Shown here: in pieces, positions 23,731 through 32,127 of the stretch
How positions within the stretch are numbered: the first letter of the stretch is position 1
Layout of the letters: each line of letters begins with the position of its first letter
Origin: Halegenticoccus tardaugens
GTDB taxonomy: Archaea; Halobacteriota; Halobacteria; Halobacteriales; Haloferacaceae
Assembly: GCF_004116405.1 (NCBI RefSeq)
Contig: NZ_SDIC01000003.1
Location: 434,001 to 498,000, forward strand
DNA: 64,000 nucleotides
Direction: 5' to 3'
Position numbers and translations under genes: made by a program
The notes under the pieces: model-generated
The model's input: only the letters and a program-made list of their open reading frames with translations
Told to the model about the DNA's origin: nothing
Databases searched by the model: none

Positions 23731-25588
23731 GCACCACGGTGATCCGCCGCTTTCGGTCGATCGCGTTCTCCAGTTCGTCGGCGATGGCGCTGCCACGCGA
23801 CACCTGAATGTCGCCGCCGCGGCCGACGGTCGCCGTGAAGAGGTAGTCGTCGCCGGCGCGGACCTCGACGGTCTCACCCACGTGTTCGTCCATCCTGATG
23901 ACGACGTGTCTGGACGTGATCTCGGGCGTGACCACCTCGCCCTCGGGCTCGCCGACCGCCGCGCCGGCGTACGAGCCGCCGCCACCGTCGCCGTCGCGTC
24001 CGAAACTCGGCTTGTCCTCGTGGGTCCGCACGTCGATGTCGATGCCGAGGCGGTCCTCGATGTCGCTGATCCGCCCGCCGCCCTTGCCGATGACGTAGGA
24101 GATGTCGTCCTCCTCGACGTACACGACCGCCTTGTTCCCCCCCTGCAACTGGACGTCGACGTGGCCGCGGGCGACGGAGCGGATCTCCCGCTCGATCTCC
24201 TGGCGCGCGATGCGGTTGACGCCGGTCTCGTCGCCGTCCTCCTCGCCGAGCGGCACCGTGACGACCTGCCGGTTGAACGAATAGATCTCGTACGCCGGCC
24301 GGCCGGTCTCGAAGTCGCGGACCTGGATGACCGGGCGCGCGAGATCCTCGGCGGTGAGCCCCTCGGGCACCTTCACCTCGGTCGTCACGTCGTACACCGT
24401 GTGGACCTGCCCCGCGTCGATGTACACGACGGTGTCGACGATCTGGGGGATCATCCCGAGTTCGACGCGGCCGACGAGCCGCTGGAGCGCGTCGATGGCG
24501 CGGGTGGCGTGGACGACGCCGACCATGCCGACCCCGGCGAGGCGCATGTCGGAGAAGACGCCGAAGTCCTCCGTCTTGCGCACCTCGTCGTAGATGGTGT
24601 AGTCGGGGCGCACGAGGAGCAGCGAGTCGGCCGTCTTCTCCATCCGCCCGCCGAGGGCGGTGTACTGGGTCACCTCGGGGCCGACCTGCAGGTCCCGTGG
24701 CTTTTCCATCGTCTTCACCGCGTAGTCGTTGTCGTTCAGGAACTCCGCGACCGCCTGCGCGAACGTCGACTTCCCGGCGCCGGGCGCGCCCGAGATGAGC
24801 ACGCCCCGCTGTCGCTCCGCGAGCCGATCCTTGAGTTCGTCCGCGAACTCGTAGTCTTCGAGGTCCGTCTTGACGATCGGGCGGACCGCCGTGATTTCGA
24901 GGGCGTCCGCGAACGGCGGGCGGGCGACCGCGATCCGGAAGTCGTGGAACTGGACGATGGTCATCCCGGGCTCTTCGAGTTCGATGAACCCCTCGGGGCT
25001 GGCGCGGGCGCTCTCCTCCACGTCGTGCGCCCACGCGCGCAGCTGTTCCTCGGTGGTGACCTCGTCGCGGATGCGCTGGTAGTGCATGTCGCCGATCTCG
25101 CCACGCTTGGCCTTCGGCTGCGTCCCCACCTTCAGGTGAACGCTCATCGTCGTCTCGTCGAAGAACTCCTCGATCGCGAGGTGCTCGACGTCGCGGCCGC
25201 GCGGCTCCACGTACTCGACCGGGAGACCCTTCGCCTTCGCCACCTCCGACTGGACGACGTCGCTCGTCAGGAGCGTCGCGTCGCGCTCGGCCGCGAGATC
25301 CCGAATGAGGGCGTCGACGTCGCCCTCGTGGGCGGCGTCCTGCTCGTCGGCGCTCGGGCGGCGGCCGACGTACTCGACCGTCACTCCGCCGTCGTCGGCG
25401 AACCCCGCGAGTCGCTGCAGCTCCTCGAGCCCCTCCCAGCCGCTGTCGCGCCCGGCGTTCGCCTGCGATTCGAGTTCGCCGACGACCGCCTCCGGGACGA
25501 AGACGGTCGCGCCGTCGTACGCCCCCGACTCGATCCGCTCGGACACGCGACCGTCGATGATCGCGCTCGTGTCCGGCACTATATTCAT
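23723..25588 (-). CDS. PIN-domain/KH-domain ATPase
   Basis: A 621-residue protein has three parts. Residues 1-130 form a PIN nuclease-like domain (MNIVPDTSAIIDGRVSERIE, VFVPEAVVGELES, LLTSDVVQSEVAKA). The middle is a PilT/VirB11-type ATPase with Walker A GAPGAGKST and the motifs VRPDYTIYDEVRKTEDF and VGVVHATRAIDAL. The C-terminal third holds a KH RNA-binding motif (VIGKGGGRISDIEDRLGIDI) and a further beta domain. This PIN-ATPase-KH protein is conserved across archaea; an RNA-processing role is likely but unproven. A TATA element (25618-25627) precedes the ATG at 25588. Confidence 0.93.
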   Translation of the reverse strand: MNIVPDTSAIIDGRVSERIESGAYDGATVFVPEAVVGELESQANAGRDSGWEGLEELQRLAGFADDGGVTVEYVGRRPSADEQDAAHEGDVDALIRDLAAERDATLLTSDVVQSEVAKAKGLPVEYVEPRGRDVEHLAIEEFFDETTMSVHLKVGTQPKAKRGEIGDMHYQRIRDEVTTEEQLRAWAHDVEESARASPEGFIELEEPGMTIVQFHDFRIAVARPPFADALEITAVRPIVKTDLEDYEFADELKDRLAERQRGVLISGAPGAGKSTFAQAVAEFLNDNDYAVKTMEKPRDLQVGPEVTQYTALGGRMEKTADSLLLVRPDYTIYDEVRKTEDFGVFSDMRLAGVGMVGVVHATRAIDALQRLVGRVELGMIPQIVDTVVYIDAGQVHTVYDVTTEVKVPEGLTAEDLARPVIQVRDFETGRPAYEIYSFNRQVVTVPLGEEDGDETGVNRIARQEIEREIRSVARGHVDVQLQGGNKAVVYVEEDDISYVIGKGGGRISDIEDRLGIDIDVRTHEDKPSFGRDGDGGGGSYAGAAVGEPEGEVVTPEITSRHVVIRMDEHVGETVEVRAGDDYLFTATVGRGGDIQVSRGSAIADELENAIDRKRRITVVPA

Positions 25589-25617
25589 ACGTGTACTGCG
25601 TAGCGGAGCCTGATAAG

Positions 25618-25627
25618 AGTATATAAC
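25618..25627 (-). promoter_or_regulatory. TATA box of the PIN-KH ATPase gene
   Basis: The minus strand reads GTTATATACT, about 30-39 bases before the start codon. Confidence 0.5.
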
Positions 25628-25745
25628 GGCCTGTACGGCGATCCGCGGTTCGCGTCGCGTTCTGCCCGTCGACGGGTCGTTCGCCCGATCTGCCCGCCTC
25701 GTCGGTTTATCGTCCCTCACAAAGGCGGTCGCAACTGTTCACCGC

Positions 25746-25775
25746 GGTGATCGACCGTACAGGTCGGCGATCACC
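25746..25775 (-). terminator. inverted repeat downstream of the acidic protein gene
   Basis: GGTGATCG (25746-25753) and CGATCACC (25768-25775) are perfect eight-base arms with a 14-base spacer. It lies 25 bases past the stop codon of the acidic protein gene. There is no clear T-tract, so a regulatory site is also possible. Confidence 0.3.
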
Positions 25776-25799
25776 GACGAGAGACGACGACCGTCCGTA

Positions 25800-26066
25800 T
25801 CAGCCCCCCTCGGCGTCGTCCGGCGAGCCCTCTTCCGCCTCCAGCCACTCTTCTTCGTCGACTTCCTCCTCGTCGACCCGTTTTTCCCCTTCCTTCTCTC
25901 CGTCCTCTTCTTCTTCCTCCTCCTCTTCTTCTTTATTCTCCGCTTCCTCCTCTTCGTCCCCCTCCCGGCGTCGCGTCTGTTCGACCGCGTCGACGTCGCC
26001 CTCGTCGCCGCCGTACTGGTCGTCGTCCCCGTCGTTCCCCGCGTTCTCGTTTCGATCGTCCGTCAT
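25800..26066 (-). CDS. highly acidic low-complexity protein
   Basis: The 88-residue protein starts MTDDRNENAGNDGDDDQYGG and is dominated by Glu and Asp, with runs such as EEEEEEEEEDGEKEGEKR and VDEEEVDEEEWLEAEEG. It has no hydrophobic core and is presumably disordered. Purine-rich codons make the coding strand visibly biased. Function unknown; it could also be a poorly conserved ORF, but its composition and isolated position support a real gene. Confidence 0.5.
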   Translation of the reverse strand: MTDDRNENAGNDGDDDQYGGDEGDVDAVEQTRRREGDEEEEAENKEEEEEEEEEDGEKEGEKRVDEEEVDEEEWLEAEEGSPDDAEGG

Positions 26067-26161
26067 CGTTCGTTCCTCCGGGGGAACGTGGGGGACGCAG
26101 CGGGTTAGTCCGTGTGCACGCAGACACAAGGTCGGTCGGACGTGCGTACGGTTGCAGACGC

Positions 26162-26171
26162 TACTATAATG
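26162..26171 (+). promoter_or_regulatory. TATA box of the M20 peptidase gene
   Basis: TACTATAATG lies about 25-33 bases before the start codon, the leaderless spacing. Confidence 0.5.
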
Positions 26172-26194
26172 TGTGCGGCCTCAGTGATCGACGC

Positions 26195-27265
26195 ATGAAG
26201 GACGTTCGGGAACTCGCGGCGCGACTCGTTTCGATACCCAGCCACGCGGACGAAACCGCCGCGGGCGACGCGATCGAAGGATGGCTCCGCGAGCACGCGG
26301 ACGCCGACGTCGTCCGCGACGCCGCCGGCAACGTCGTCGCTCGCAAAGGCTCCGGCGACGTTTCGCTCGCGCTCGTCGGCCACCACGACGTCGTCCCGCC
26401 GGCCGCCGAGCAGGTGGAGAACGGCGAGTACGTCGTCGAGGAGCGCGACGGTCGGCTGTACGGCCGCGGGTCGGCGGACATGAAGGGCGCGGTCGCGGCC
26501 GCGATGGTCGCCTTCCGGGACGCGGCCCCCGACTGCGAACTCATCTTCGCCAGCTTCGTCGGCGAGGAGACCGGCGGCGTGGGCGCGCGAGCGGCGATCA
26601 AGGGGGGATTCGCGCCCGACTACGCCGTCGTCGCCGAAGGCTCGACGAACTACTCCGCCGAGGGGGTGACCGACGTGGTGGTCGCCCACAAGGGCCGGCG
26701 CGGGAGCACGATCACCGCCGTCGGCGAGGCCGCGCACGCGAGCGAACCCGAAGCGGGCGAGAACGCCGTCTATCGGGCGTGCGACGCGGTCGACGTCGTC
26801 CGCGAACTGACGTTTCCGACCGTCGACGTGCTCGGCGAGCGCGTCCGCGGGAGCGTCGCGGTCACCGAGATCGACGGCGGAGCCGCGTGGAACGTCATCC
26901 CGGAGACGTGCACCGTGACAGTCGACGAGCGGACGGTTCCCGGCGAGCGCGCCCCGCTGGAGCGCGTCGAGGAGGTCGCGGGCGTCTCGTGGACGGTCGA
27001 TCAGGACCTCCCGCCGATGGCCTGCGACGACGAGGCGTTCGCCGAGACGACGCTCGCCGCCGCGCGCGACGCGCAGGAGGGCGATCCGAAGCTCGTGACG
27101 AAGCCGCACGCGACCGACGCCGGGTGGCTCGCGGGGGCGGGCACGACCTGCGTCGTGTGCGGGGCGTCGGAGCCGGGCGAGGCGCACACGAAGACCGAGA
27201 GCGTGGGCCTCGACGTGCTCGACCGGTGCTACCGGATCTACAAAACGATCGCGGAGCGCGCGTAG
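26195..27265 (+). CDS. M20-family metallopeptidase / deacylase (ArgE-DapE type)
   Basis: A 356-residue dizinc hydrolase begins MKDVRELAARLVSIPSHADE. Metal-site motifs are LVGHHDVVPP (first ligands), YGRGSADMKGAVAAAM (bridging Asp), ASFVGEETGGVGA (catalytic Glu) and a final ligand in GEAHTKTE. The substrate could be an N-acyl amino acid such as succinyl-diaminopimelate or acetyl-ornithine; no biosynthetic neighbours are present to decide. ACTATAATG about 26-34 bases upstream of the ATG at 26195 gives a leaderless promoter. Confidence 0.9.
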   Translation: MKDVRELAARLVSIPSHADETAAGDAIEGWLREHADADVVRDAAGNVVARKGSGDVSLALVGHHDVVPPAAEQVENGEYVVEERDGRLYGRGSADMKGAVAAAMVAFRDAAPDCELIFASFVGEETGGVGARAAIKGGFAPDYAVVAEGSTNYSAEGVTDVVVAHKGRRGSTITAVGEAAHASEPEAGENAVYRACDAVDVVRELTFPTVDVLGERVRGSVAVTEIDGGAAWNVIPETCTVTVDERTVPGERAPLERVEEVAGVSWTVDQDLPPMACDDEAFAETTLAAARDAQEGDPKLVTKPHATDAGWLAGAGTTCVVCGASEPGEAHTKTESVGLDVLDRCYRIYKTIAERA

Positions 27266-27335
27266 CGGCCGCCGGTCCGGGCGACTTATTCCGCGTCGCC
27301 CGGCTACCGCGCGGGATCAGAGGCCGGACGCGCCG

Positions 27336-27923
27336 TCAGCGTCGGCCGCCGCCGACCACGCGAACGCTGTCGACGCCGACGACCGTGCACCCGTCGCGGG
27401 TGGACGTGCCGACGAGGACCAGGTACGCGTCGTCCGGTTCGAGTTCGAGGTCGCGGACGCGGAATTTGAACACGGTGTCGTCCGTGCCGCTCTCGTTCAC
27501 GTCCTCGACGGCTTGGCGGACGGGCTCGGCGTATCGGCCGTCCGACGTCTCCAGCAACTCCCTGATCTTCCGACAGTCACGGTCGTACGCCGGATCTCGG
27601 TAGTCTTGACACCCGTCGAACGCGGCGCCGTATTCCCCCTTAACCGGATAGAGTTTGACCGACCCGGCTACGAACCGCGGCCAGCCGGCGGCGACGCTCA
27701 CGACCCCCCTGCTCGCGGGATTGATCGCGTTCGGACAGCTGTCCGGTTTGACGTCGACCCAGCAGACGCGACAGCACTCGGTCGCCGCGGCCCGGCCGAC
27801 GAGCGTCGGAAGGAGCGCGGCACCAGCGAGGGCAGTACCGACGCCGCGCACGACGCTTCGGCGGTTGACGCCGCTTTCGCTTTCCGCTCGGCTCACCTGT
27901 CCAAACTCGGTCCCGTAACTCAC
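27336..27923 (-). CDS. Tat-exported cysteine-rich protein
   Basis: The 195-residue protein starts with GTG. Residues 19-50 form a twin-arginine signal: NRRSVVRGVGTALAGAALLP followed by a small-residue cleavage region (GRAAATE). The mature part opens CCRVCWVDVKPDSCPNAINP, then SVKLYPVKGEYGAAFDGCQD and DYRDPAYDRDCRKIR, with further beta-rich sequence (FKFRVRDLELEPDDAYLVLV). Haloarchaea export many folded proteins by Tat. Seven or more cysteines suggest disulfides or metal binding outside the cell. Family not recognised. Confidence 0.75.
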   Translation of the reverse strand: MSYGTEFGQVSRAESESGVNRRSVVRGVGTALAGAALLPTLVGRAAATECCRVCWVDVKPDSCPNAINPASRGVVSVAAGWPRFVAGSVKLYPVKGEYGAAFDGCQDYRDPAYDRDCRKIRELLETSDGRYAEPVRQAVEDVNESGTDDTVFKFRVRDLELEPDDAYLVLVGTSTRDGCTVVGVDSVRVVGGGRR

Positions 27924-28116
27924 GCCTAGTACAGGTCGTCAGAGAGAATATCTCTTCCGCCTGAATATCCACACGGAGTGTCGTATCTCCGGGCGATCGT
28001 CGAAGCGCCCTCTCGTCGATCTCCGCGACGACCCGACCGACGCACCTCGAAACTGACGCCGACCCCGAGTTCCGGAAGCACCGATTTGATAACGGACGCC
28101 CGCGCACTGGCAGCGT

Positions 28117-29643
28117 ATGGCAACCGAAGCGAGTTCGGAGGCGGTCCCGGACGCCTACGGCCGTCTGATCGAGAAGATCCAGCGAATCACCAACGTCCAG
28201 AACGCCGCCGGCGTCCTCGGGTGGGACCAGCAGGTGATGATGCCCGACGAGGGGACGCCCGCGCGCTCCCAGCAGCTGTCGACGCTCTCGGCTATCAGCC
28301 ACGAACTGCTCGTCGAGGACGGCATCGGCGACCTGCTCGACGAACTCGACGGCGAGGAACTCGCGGACGAGCAGGCGGCGGTCGTCCGCGAGGTGCGCCG
28401 CGAGTACGAGCGCGCCGCCCGCGTCCCGACCGACCTCGTCCAGCAGATTTCGGAGACCTCCTCCGAGGCGCTGCCCGCGTGGAAGGAAGCGAAAGCCGAG
28501 AACGACTTCTCGACGTTCGCGCCCTACCTCGAAACGCACGTCGAGCTGAAGCGCGAGTACGCCGAGCACGTCGACCCCGACGCCGATCCCTACGAGGTGC
28601 TGTTCGCCGACTTCGAGCCGTACCTCCCGCTCGACCAGGCCGAGGAGATTCTGGAGGAGGTCCGCGAGACGCTCGTGCCGATGATCGCGGAGATCCGCGA
28701 CTCGGAGACGGATCTCGCGACCGACGCCTTCGACGGAACGTTCGACGAGGACGAGCAGATGGACCTCTGCCGCGACGCGCTGGACGCGCTCGGCTATCCG
28801 TGGGAGCGCGGTCGCCTCGACGTCGCGCCGCATCCCTTCTCGACCGGGACGCAGTTCGACGCCCGCGTGACGACGCGCTTCGACGAGTCCGACCCGCTCG
28901 GCGCGGTGTTCTCCACCATCCACGAGTTCGGCCACGCGACCTACACGCTCGGCCTCCCGGACGAGCACTACGGCACGCCGCTCGGACAGTCGCGCGACCT
29001 CTCGGTCCACGAGTCGCAGTCGCGGCTCTGGGAGAACCACGTCGGCAGATCGCGGGCGTTCTGGGAGCTCTTCCTCCCGACGTTCAAGTCGCGTTTCCCG
29101 GGAAGCGAGGACGTGACCGTCGAGGAGGCGTACGAGGCCGCGAACCAGGTGTACGAGGACAACCTGATCCGCGTCGAGGCGGACGAACTCACGTACCACC
29201 TGCACATCCTCGTTCGCTTCGAGATCGAACGGGCGCTCGTCTCGGGCGACCTCGACGTGGAGGACGTACCCGAGGCGTGGAACGACGCCTACGAGGAGTA
29301 CCTCGGCATTCGACCGGAAACCGACTCCGAGGGGTGCTTGCAGGACATCCACTGGAGCCACGGCAACTTCGGGTACTTCCCGACGTACTCGCTCGGCAGC
29401 ATCATGGCGGCCCAGCTTTTCGCCGCCGCGGCGGACGATCTCGCGGACCTCGACGGGTCGATCTGCGAGGGCGACTTCGATCCCCTCCGCGAGTGGCTGG
29501 TCGAGCACGTCCACAGCCACGGCCGGCGATACGAGACGAACGGCCTCGTGAGGCAGGCGACCGGCGAGGACTTCACGGCGGACTACTTCGTCGAGTACGT
29601 CACCGAGAAGTACGGCGACCTCTACGACCTCGACTCGGCGTAG
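28117..29643 (+). CDS. M32 carboxypeptidase (Taq type)
   Basis: The 508-residue zinc carboxypeptidase carries HEFGH beginning at residue 269 (STIHEFGHATYTLGLPDEHY) and the third ligand region SVHESQSRLWENHVGRS about 30 residues later, both diagnostic of M32. Other family motifs include VLGWDQQVMMP near the N-terminus, TRFDESDPLGAVFSTIHE, and IHWSHGNFGYFPTYSLG. It trims C-terminal residues from peptides in the cytosol. It is monocistronic and begins at ATG 28117. Confidence 0.96.
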   Translation: MATEASSEAVPDAYGRLIEKIQRITNVQNAAGVLGWDQQVMMPDEGTPARSQQLSTLSAISHELLVEDGIGDLLDELDGEELADEQAAVVREVRREYERAARVPTDLVQQISETSSEALPAWKEAKAENDFSTFAPYLETHVELKREYAEHVDPDADPYEVLFADFEPYLPLDQAEEILEEVRETLVPMIAEIRDSETDLATDAFDGTFDEDEQMDLCRDALDALGYPWERGRLDVAPHPFSTGTQFDARVTTRFDESDPLGAVFSTIHEFGHATYTLGLPDEHYGTPLGQSRDLSVHESQSRLWENHVGRSRAFWELFLPTFKSRFPGSEDVTVEEAYEAANQVYEDNLIRVEADELTYHLHILVRFEIERALVSGDLDVEDVPEAWNDAYEEYLGIRPETDSEGCLQDIHWSHGNFGYFPTYSLGSIMAAQLFAAAADDLADLDGSICEGDFDPLREWLVEHVHSHGRRYETNGLVRQATGEDFTADYFVEYVTEKYGDLYDLDSA

Positions 29644-29703
29644 TCGCCGCCGATCGTCCCCCGTCGAACCGGATTTCGCGCCGCCGCGTATTGTGCCAAT
29701 ATG

Positions 29704-29738
29704 TGTCACACCCAGTACTCCTAAGTACTGTGATGACA
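29704..29738. promoter_or_regulatory. extended palindrome upstream of a zinc-ribbon gene
   Basis: CAGTACT (29713-29719) and AGTACTG (29724-29730) flank CCTA. Outer arms TGTCA (29704-29708) and TGACA (29734-29738) extend the symmetry to about 35 bases. The site overlaps where the TATA box and start region of the gene at 29752 should lie, so it is a candidate operator. Confidence 0.5.
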
Positions 29739-29751
29739 TAGCACGACACGT

Positions 29752-29934
29752 ATGGCCTCAGCACCGAGCGACCACGACGAACTGTTCGACCAGTTCCTCT
29801 CAGAACGCGGACACCCGACGGAGCCGGTACGCTGGGATCGCTCCTATAACAAAAAACAGTGTCCCGAGTGCGGCGGTCTCCACGACCGGTCGGCGACGGA
29901 GTGCTCGGTCTGCGGGTGGGGGCCCGACGGCTAA
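29752..29934 (+). CDS. zinc-ribbon microprotein (HVO_0416-like)
   Basis: The 60-residue protein reads MASAPSDHDELFDQFLSERG and then carries CPECGG and CSVCGW, two CxxC knuckles that bind one zinc. It resembles the haloarchaeal HVO_0416 zinc-finger family as I recall it. Such microproteins often act as regulators or partners in larger complexes. A second zinc microprotein and a helicase gene follow on the same strand. Confidence 0.85.
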   Translation: MASAPSDHDELFDQFLSERGHPTEPVRWDRSYNKKQCPECGGLHDRSATECSVCGWGPDG

Positions 29935-29975
29935 CCCCCGTCGACTCCCGTTCCGATAGAATTATATCCTATTAT

Positions 29976-29999
29976 TTCCGGAGTTACCTCCGGGGAAAT
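29976..29999 (+). promoter_or_regulatory. inverted repeat immediately before the DUF7563 start
   Basis: CCGGAG (29978-29983) and CTCCGG (29988-29993) flank TTAC, with outer TTT and AAA extending it. The repeat ends at the start codon. It could be an operator at the transcription start or an RNA hairpin that affects translation. A TATA-like ATTATATCC (29961-29969) lies upstream. Confidence 0.5.
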
Positions 30000-30158
30000 A
30001 TGCCTGAATGTCAGAACTGCGGCTCCTTCGTCACCGCGACTTACGTCCGCGTCTTCTCGCCGAACGACCTCGACGATCCCCGCGTTTGCCCCCGCTGTAA
30101 GGACAAGATCCGAGACGGTTCCGTCGTCAGAGAGGCACGATCGACGCGCCGGTCGTGA
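30000..30158 (+). CDS. zinc-ribbon microprotein (DUF7563-like)
   Basis: The 52-residue protein reads MPECQNCGSFVTATYVRVFS, then CPRCKDKIRDGSVVREAR. CxxC pairs CQNC and CPRC form a zinc ribbon. It belongs to a small haloarchaeal family (DUF7563-like) of unknown function. The start codon sits at the edge of a hairpin-forming repeat. Confidence 0.82.
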   Translation: MPECQNCGSFVTATYVRVFSPNDLDDPRVCPRCKDKIRDGSVVREARSTRRS

Positions 30159-30247
30159 CCTCACGGCGGTCGTCTCCCGTGCGCTTCGAACGTTGGTTCC
30201 CGGCGGTTGTTTTCCTCTCACGGCGGGGCCCACGGGCGGTCAGAAGC

Positions 30248-30259
30248 CACGCCGTTTAT
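30248..30259 (+). promoter_or_regulatory. TATA box of the helicase gene
   Basis: CCGTTTATAAAG is a strong match to the archaeal box A and lies about 27-38 bases before the helicase ATG. Confidence 0.6.
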
Positions 30260-30285
30260 AAAGGGTCGGATCGTGAACGGGGACA

Positions 30286-32127
30286 ATGACCGAATCCGAC
30301 GCCCACATCACCCGCCTGTTCGGCGGGCCGGGCAGTGGGAAGACGACCGCCCTGCTCGATCGCGTCGAGGAGATCCTCGAGCGCGACGACGTCGAAATCG
30401 GTGACGTGCTCGTCGTCTCCTACACCCGCGCCGCCGCCGCGGAAGTCAGAGAACGCCTCGCCGAACGACTCGACGTGTCGCCGCGATCGCTTCAGGGAAA
30501 CGTCTGCACGATGCACGCGAAGGCGTACGAGCTCTTGAATCTCTCGCGCGGCGACGTCGTGAGCGAGAAGGACAAAAAGGAGTTTTGCGAGGAGTACGGC
30601 ATCGAGTACGAGGACGAGTACGGGGGTGCGGGCCGCCGGACGGCGCGCTCGACGACGATCGGGAACAAGATCATCGCCACGAGCCAGTGGCTCCAGCGCA
30701 CCCGGCGGGAGGTCAAAGACTGGCACGACGTCCCCTTCCAGTGGAACGTCGAGAAGGTCCGCCTCCCGCCCGAGATCGACCCGAACGCCCAGGAGGGGAA
30801 CAAGTACACCCCGACGTGGCCGAGCGACGACGACCGCGTGGACGTGCCCGAGTCGATCCGGGCGTGGCGCGCCTACAAGGGCGACAACGGTCTCGTCGGC
30901 TTCGCGGACATGCTCGAACGCGTCAAGCAGCGCTCGCTGCTCCCGAACGTGGACTACCTCGTCATCGACGAGTTTCAGGACATCACCTCCCTCCAGTACG
31001 AGGTGTACGAGGAGTGGAAGCCCCACATGACCGGGGTTCTCATCGCCGGCGACGACGACCAGGTCGTCTACGCCTGGCAGGGTGCCGATCCGAACCTGCT
31101 CCTCGACGCCGACCGCGACGAGGACATCGTCCTTCCGAACTCCTACCGGCTCCCCTCCCGCATCCTGAACGTCGTCAACCGGGAGATCAGACACATCTCG
31201 AAGCGCCAGGAGAAGGACCTGAAACCCCGGAAGGAGGGCGGTACGGTCGAGACGGTCGAGAGCCCGTCGATGCTCAACCTCGTCCGCAACGTCCGGTACA
31301 CGATCCAGCAGGACGAGGGAAGCATCATGCTGCTGTTCCGGGCGCGCTACCAGATGTTCCAGTTCATCGACGAGTTCATCGGCGAGGGCGTCCCGTTCAA
31401 GGTCCTCACCGACCAGCGGATGTGGACGGACCGGCTCGTCCAGTACGTCCGGGCGGTCGAGGCGCTCGCCGAGGACGACCCCATCACGGCGCTGCAGGCG
31501 CGCCGTCTCGCCGACATGCTCCAGGAGTCGGCCTTCGGGACGAACGACCGCGACGACCTGTTCACCCTCGTCGACGATTACGAGGAGGCGGCAGACGCCG
31601 ACGACCTCGCGGCGATCGAGGTGTCGGCGGACGAGATCCGGAACCTCGTGCCGTTCATGCCCGACGCCGCGTCCGCGAGCGACATGGTCCGGAAGGTGAC
31701 GAGTTTTCAGCGGAAGACCATCGCGGCGTACTTCGCGGGCGAATACCGCGGGATGGATCCGAACCGGGTCCGCGTCGGCACCATCCACAGCGCGAAGGGC
31801 CGCGAGGCCGACCACGTCTTCGTGGCGACCGACCTCACGGAGAAGGTCGTCGAACAGATGGCCGCGACCGTCGAGGATCAGGGTGACGTCGACGGCGTGG
31901 AGGAGTTCACGAAGGCGACCGACCCGGTTCCGGTCCTGACCGACAACGAGCGCCGCGTCTTCTACGTCGGGATGAGTCGCGCGCGAGAACGGCTCGTGCT
32001 CCTCGAAAACCTCGTCGACGGCGCGCCGACGCTCCCGATCAGCGTCCTCCTCCACAACGAACTCCGCGACACGCCGGCGGAGGACATGCTCGCCGAGGCG
32101 CAGGAGCCGCCCGCGCCGGAGCCGTGA
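30286..32127 (+). CDS. UvrD/Rep-like superfamily 1 DNA helicase
   Basis: This 613-residue SF1A helicase has Walker A GGPGSGKTT near residue 13, motif Ia VVSYTRAAAAEVRERL, a Walker B LVIDEFQDITSLQ, motif III AGDDDQVVYAWQGAD, motif IV SYRLPSRILNVVN, motif V VGTIHSAKGREADHVFV and motif VI YVGMSRARERLVLL. It is shorter than bacterial UvrD and has a compact 1B/2B region. It probably unwinds DNA in repair or removes proteins from DNA. Its last four bases overlap the next gene as GTGA, so the two are translationally coupled. A strong TATA box stands upstream. Confidence 0.95.
   Translation: MTESDAHITRLFGGPGSGKTTALLDRVEEILERDDVEIGDVLVVSYTRAAAAEVRERLAERLDVSPRSLQGNVCTMHAKAYELLNLSRGDVVSEKDKKEFCEEYGIEYEDEYGGAGRRTARSTTIGNKIIATSQWLQRTRREVKDWHDVPFQWNVEKVRLPPEIDPNAQEGNKYTPTWPSDDDRVDVPESIRAWRAYKGDNGLVGFADMLERVKQRSLLPNVDYLVIDEFQDITSLQYEVYEEWKPHMTGVLIAGDDDQVVYAWQGADPNLLLDADRDEDIVLPNSYRLPSRILNVVNREIRHISKRQEKDLKPRKEGGTVETVESPSMLNLVRNVRYTIQQDEGSIMLLFRARYQMFQFIDEFIGEGVPFKVLTDQRMWTDRLVQYVRAVEALAEDDPITALQARRLADMLQESAFGTNDRDDLFTLVDDYEEAADADDLAAIEVSADEIRNLVPFMPDAASASDMVRKVTSFQRKTIAAYFAGEYRGMDPNRVRVGTIHSAKGREADHVFVATDLTEKVVEQMAATVEDQGDVDGVEEFTKATDPVPVLTDNERRVFYVGMSRARERLVLLENLVDGAPTLPISVLLHNELRDTPAEDMLAEAQEPPAPEP

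Noticed and set aside
23711-25603. 630-residue frame antisense to the PIN-KH ATPase
   Set aside because: Same GC-bias artefact; the ATPase is complete and conserved on the opposite strand.
29733-29745. ATGACATAGCACG shared with 58254-58266 near another start codon
   Set aside because: One 13-base match between two sites in different orientation relative to their genes; probably chance without a third occurrence.
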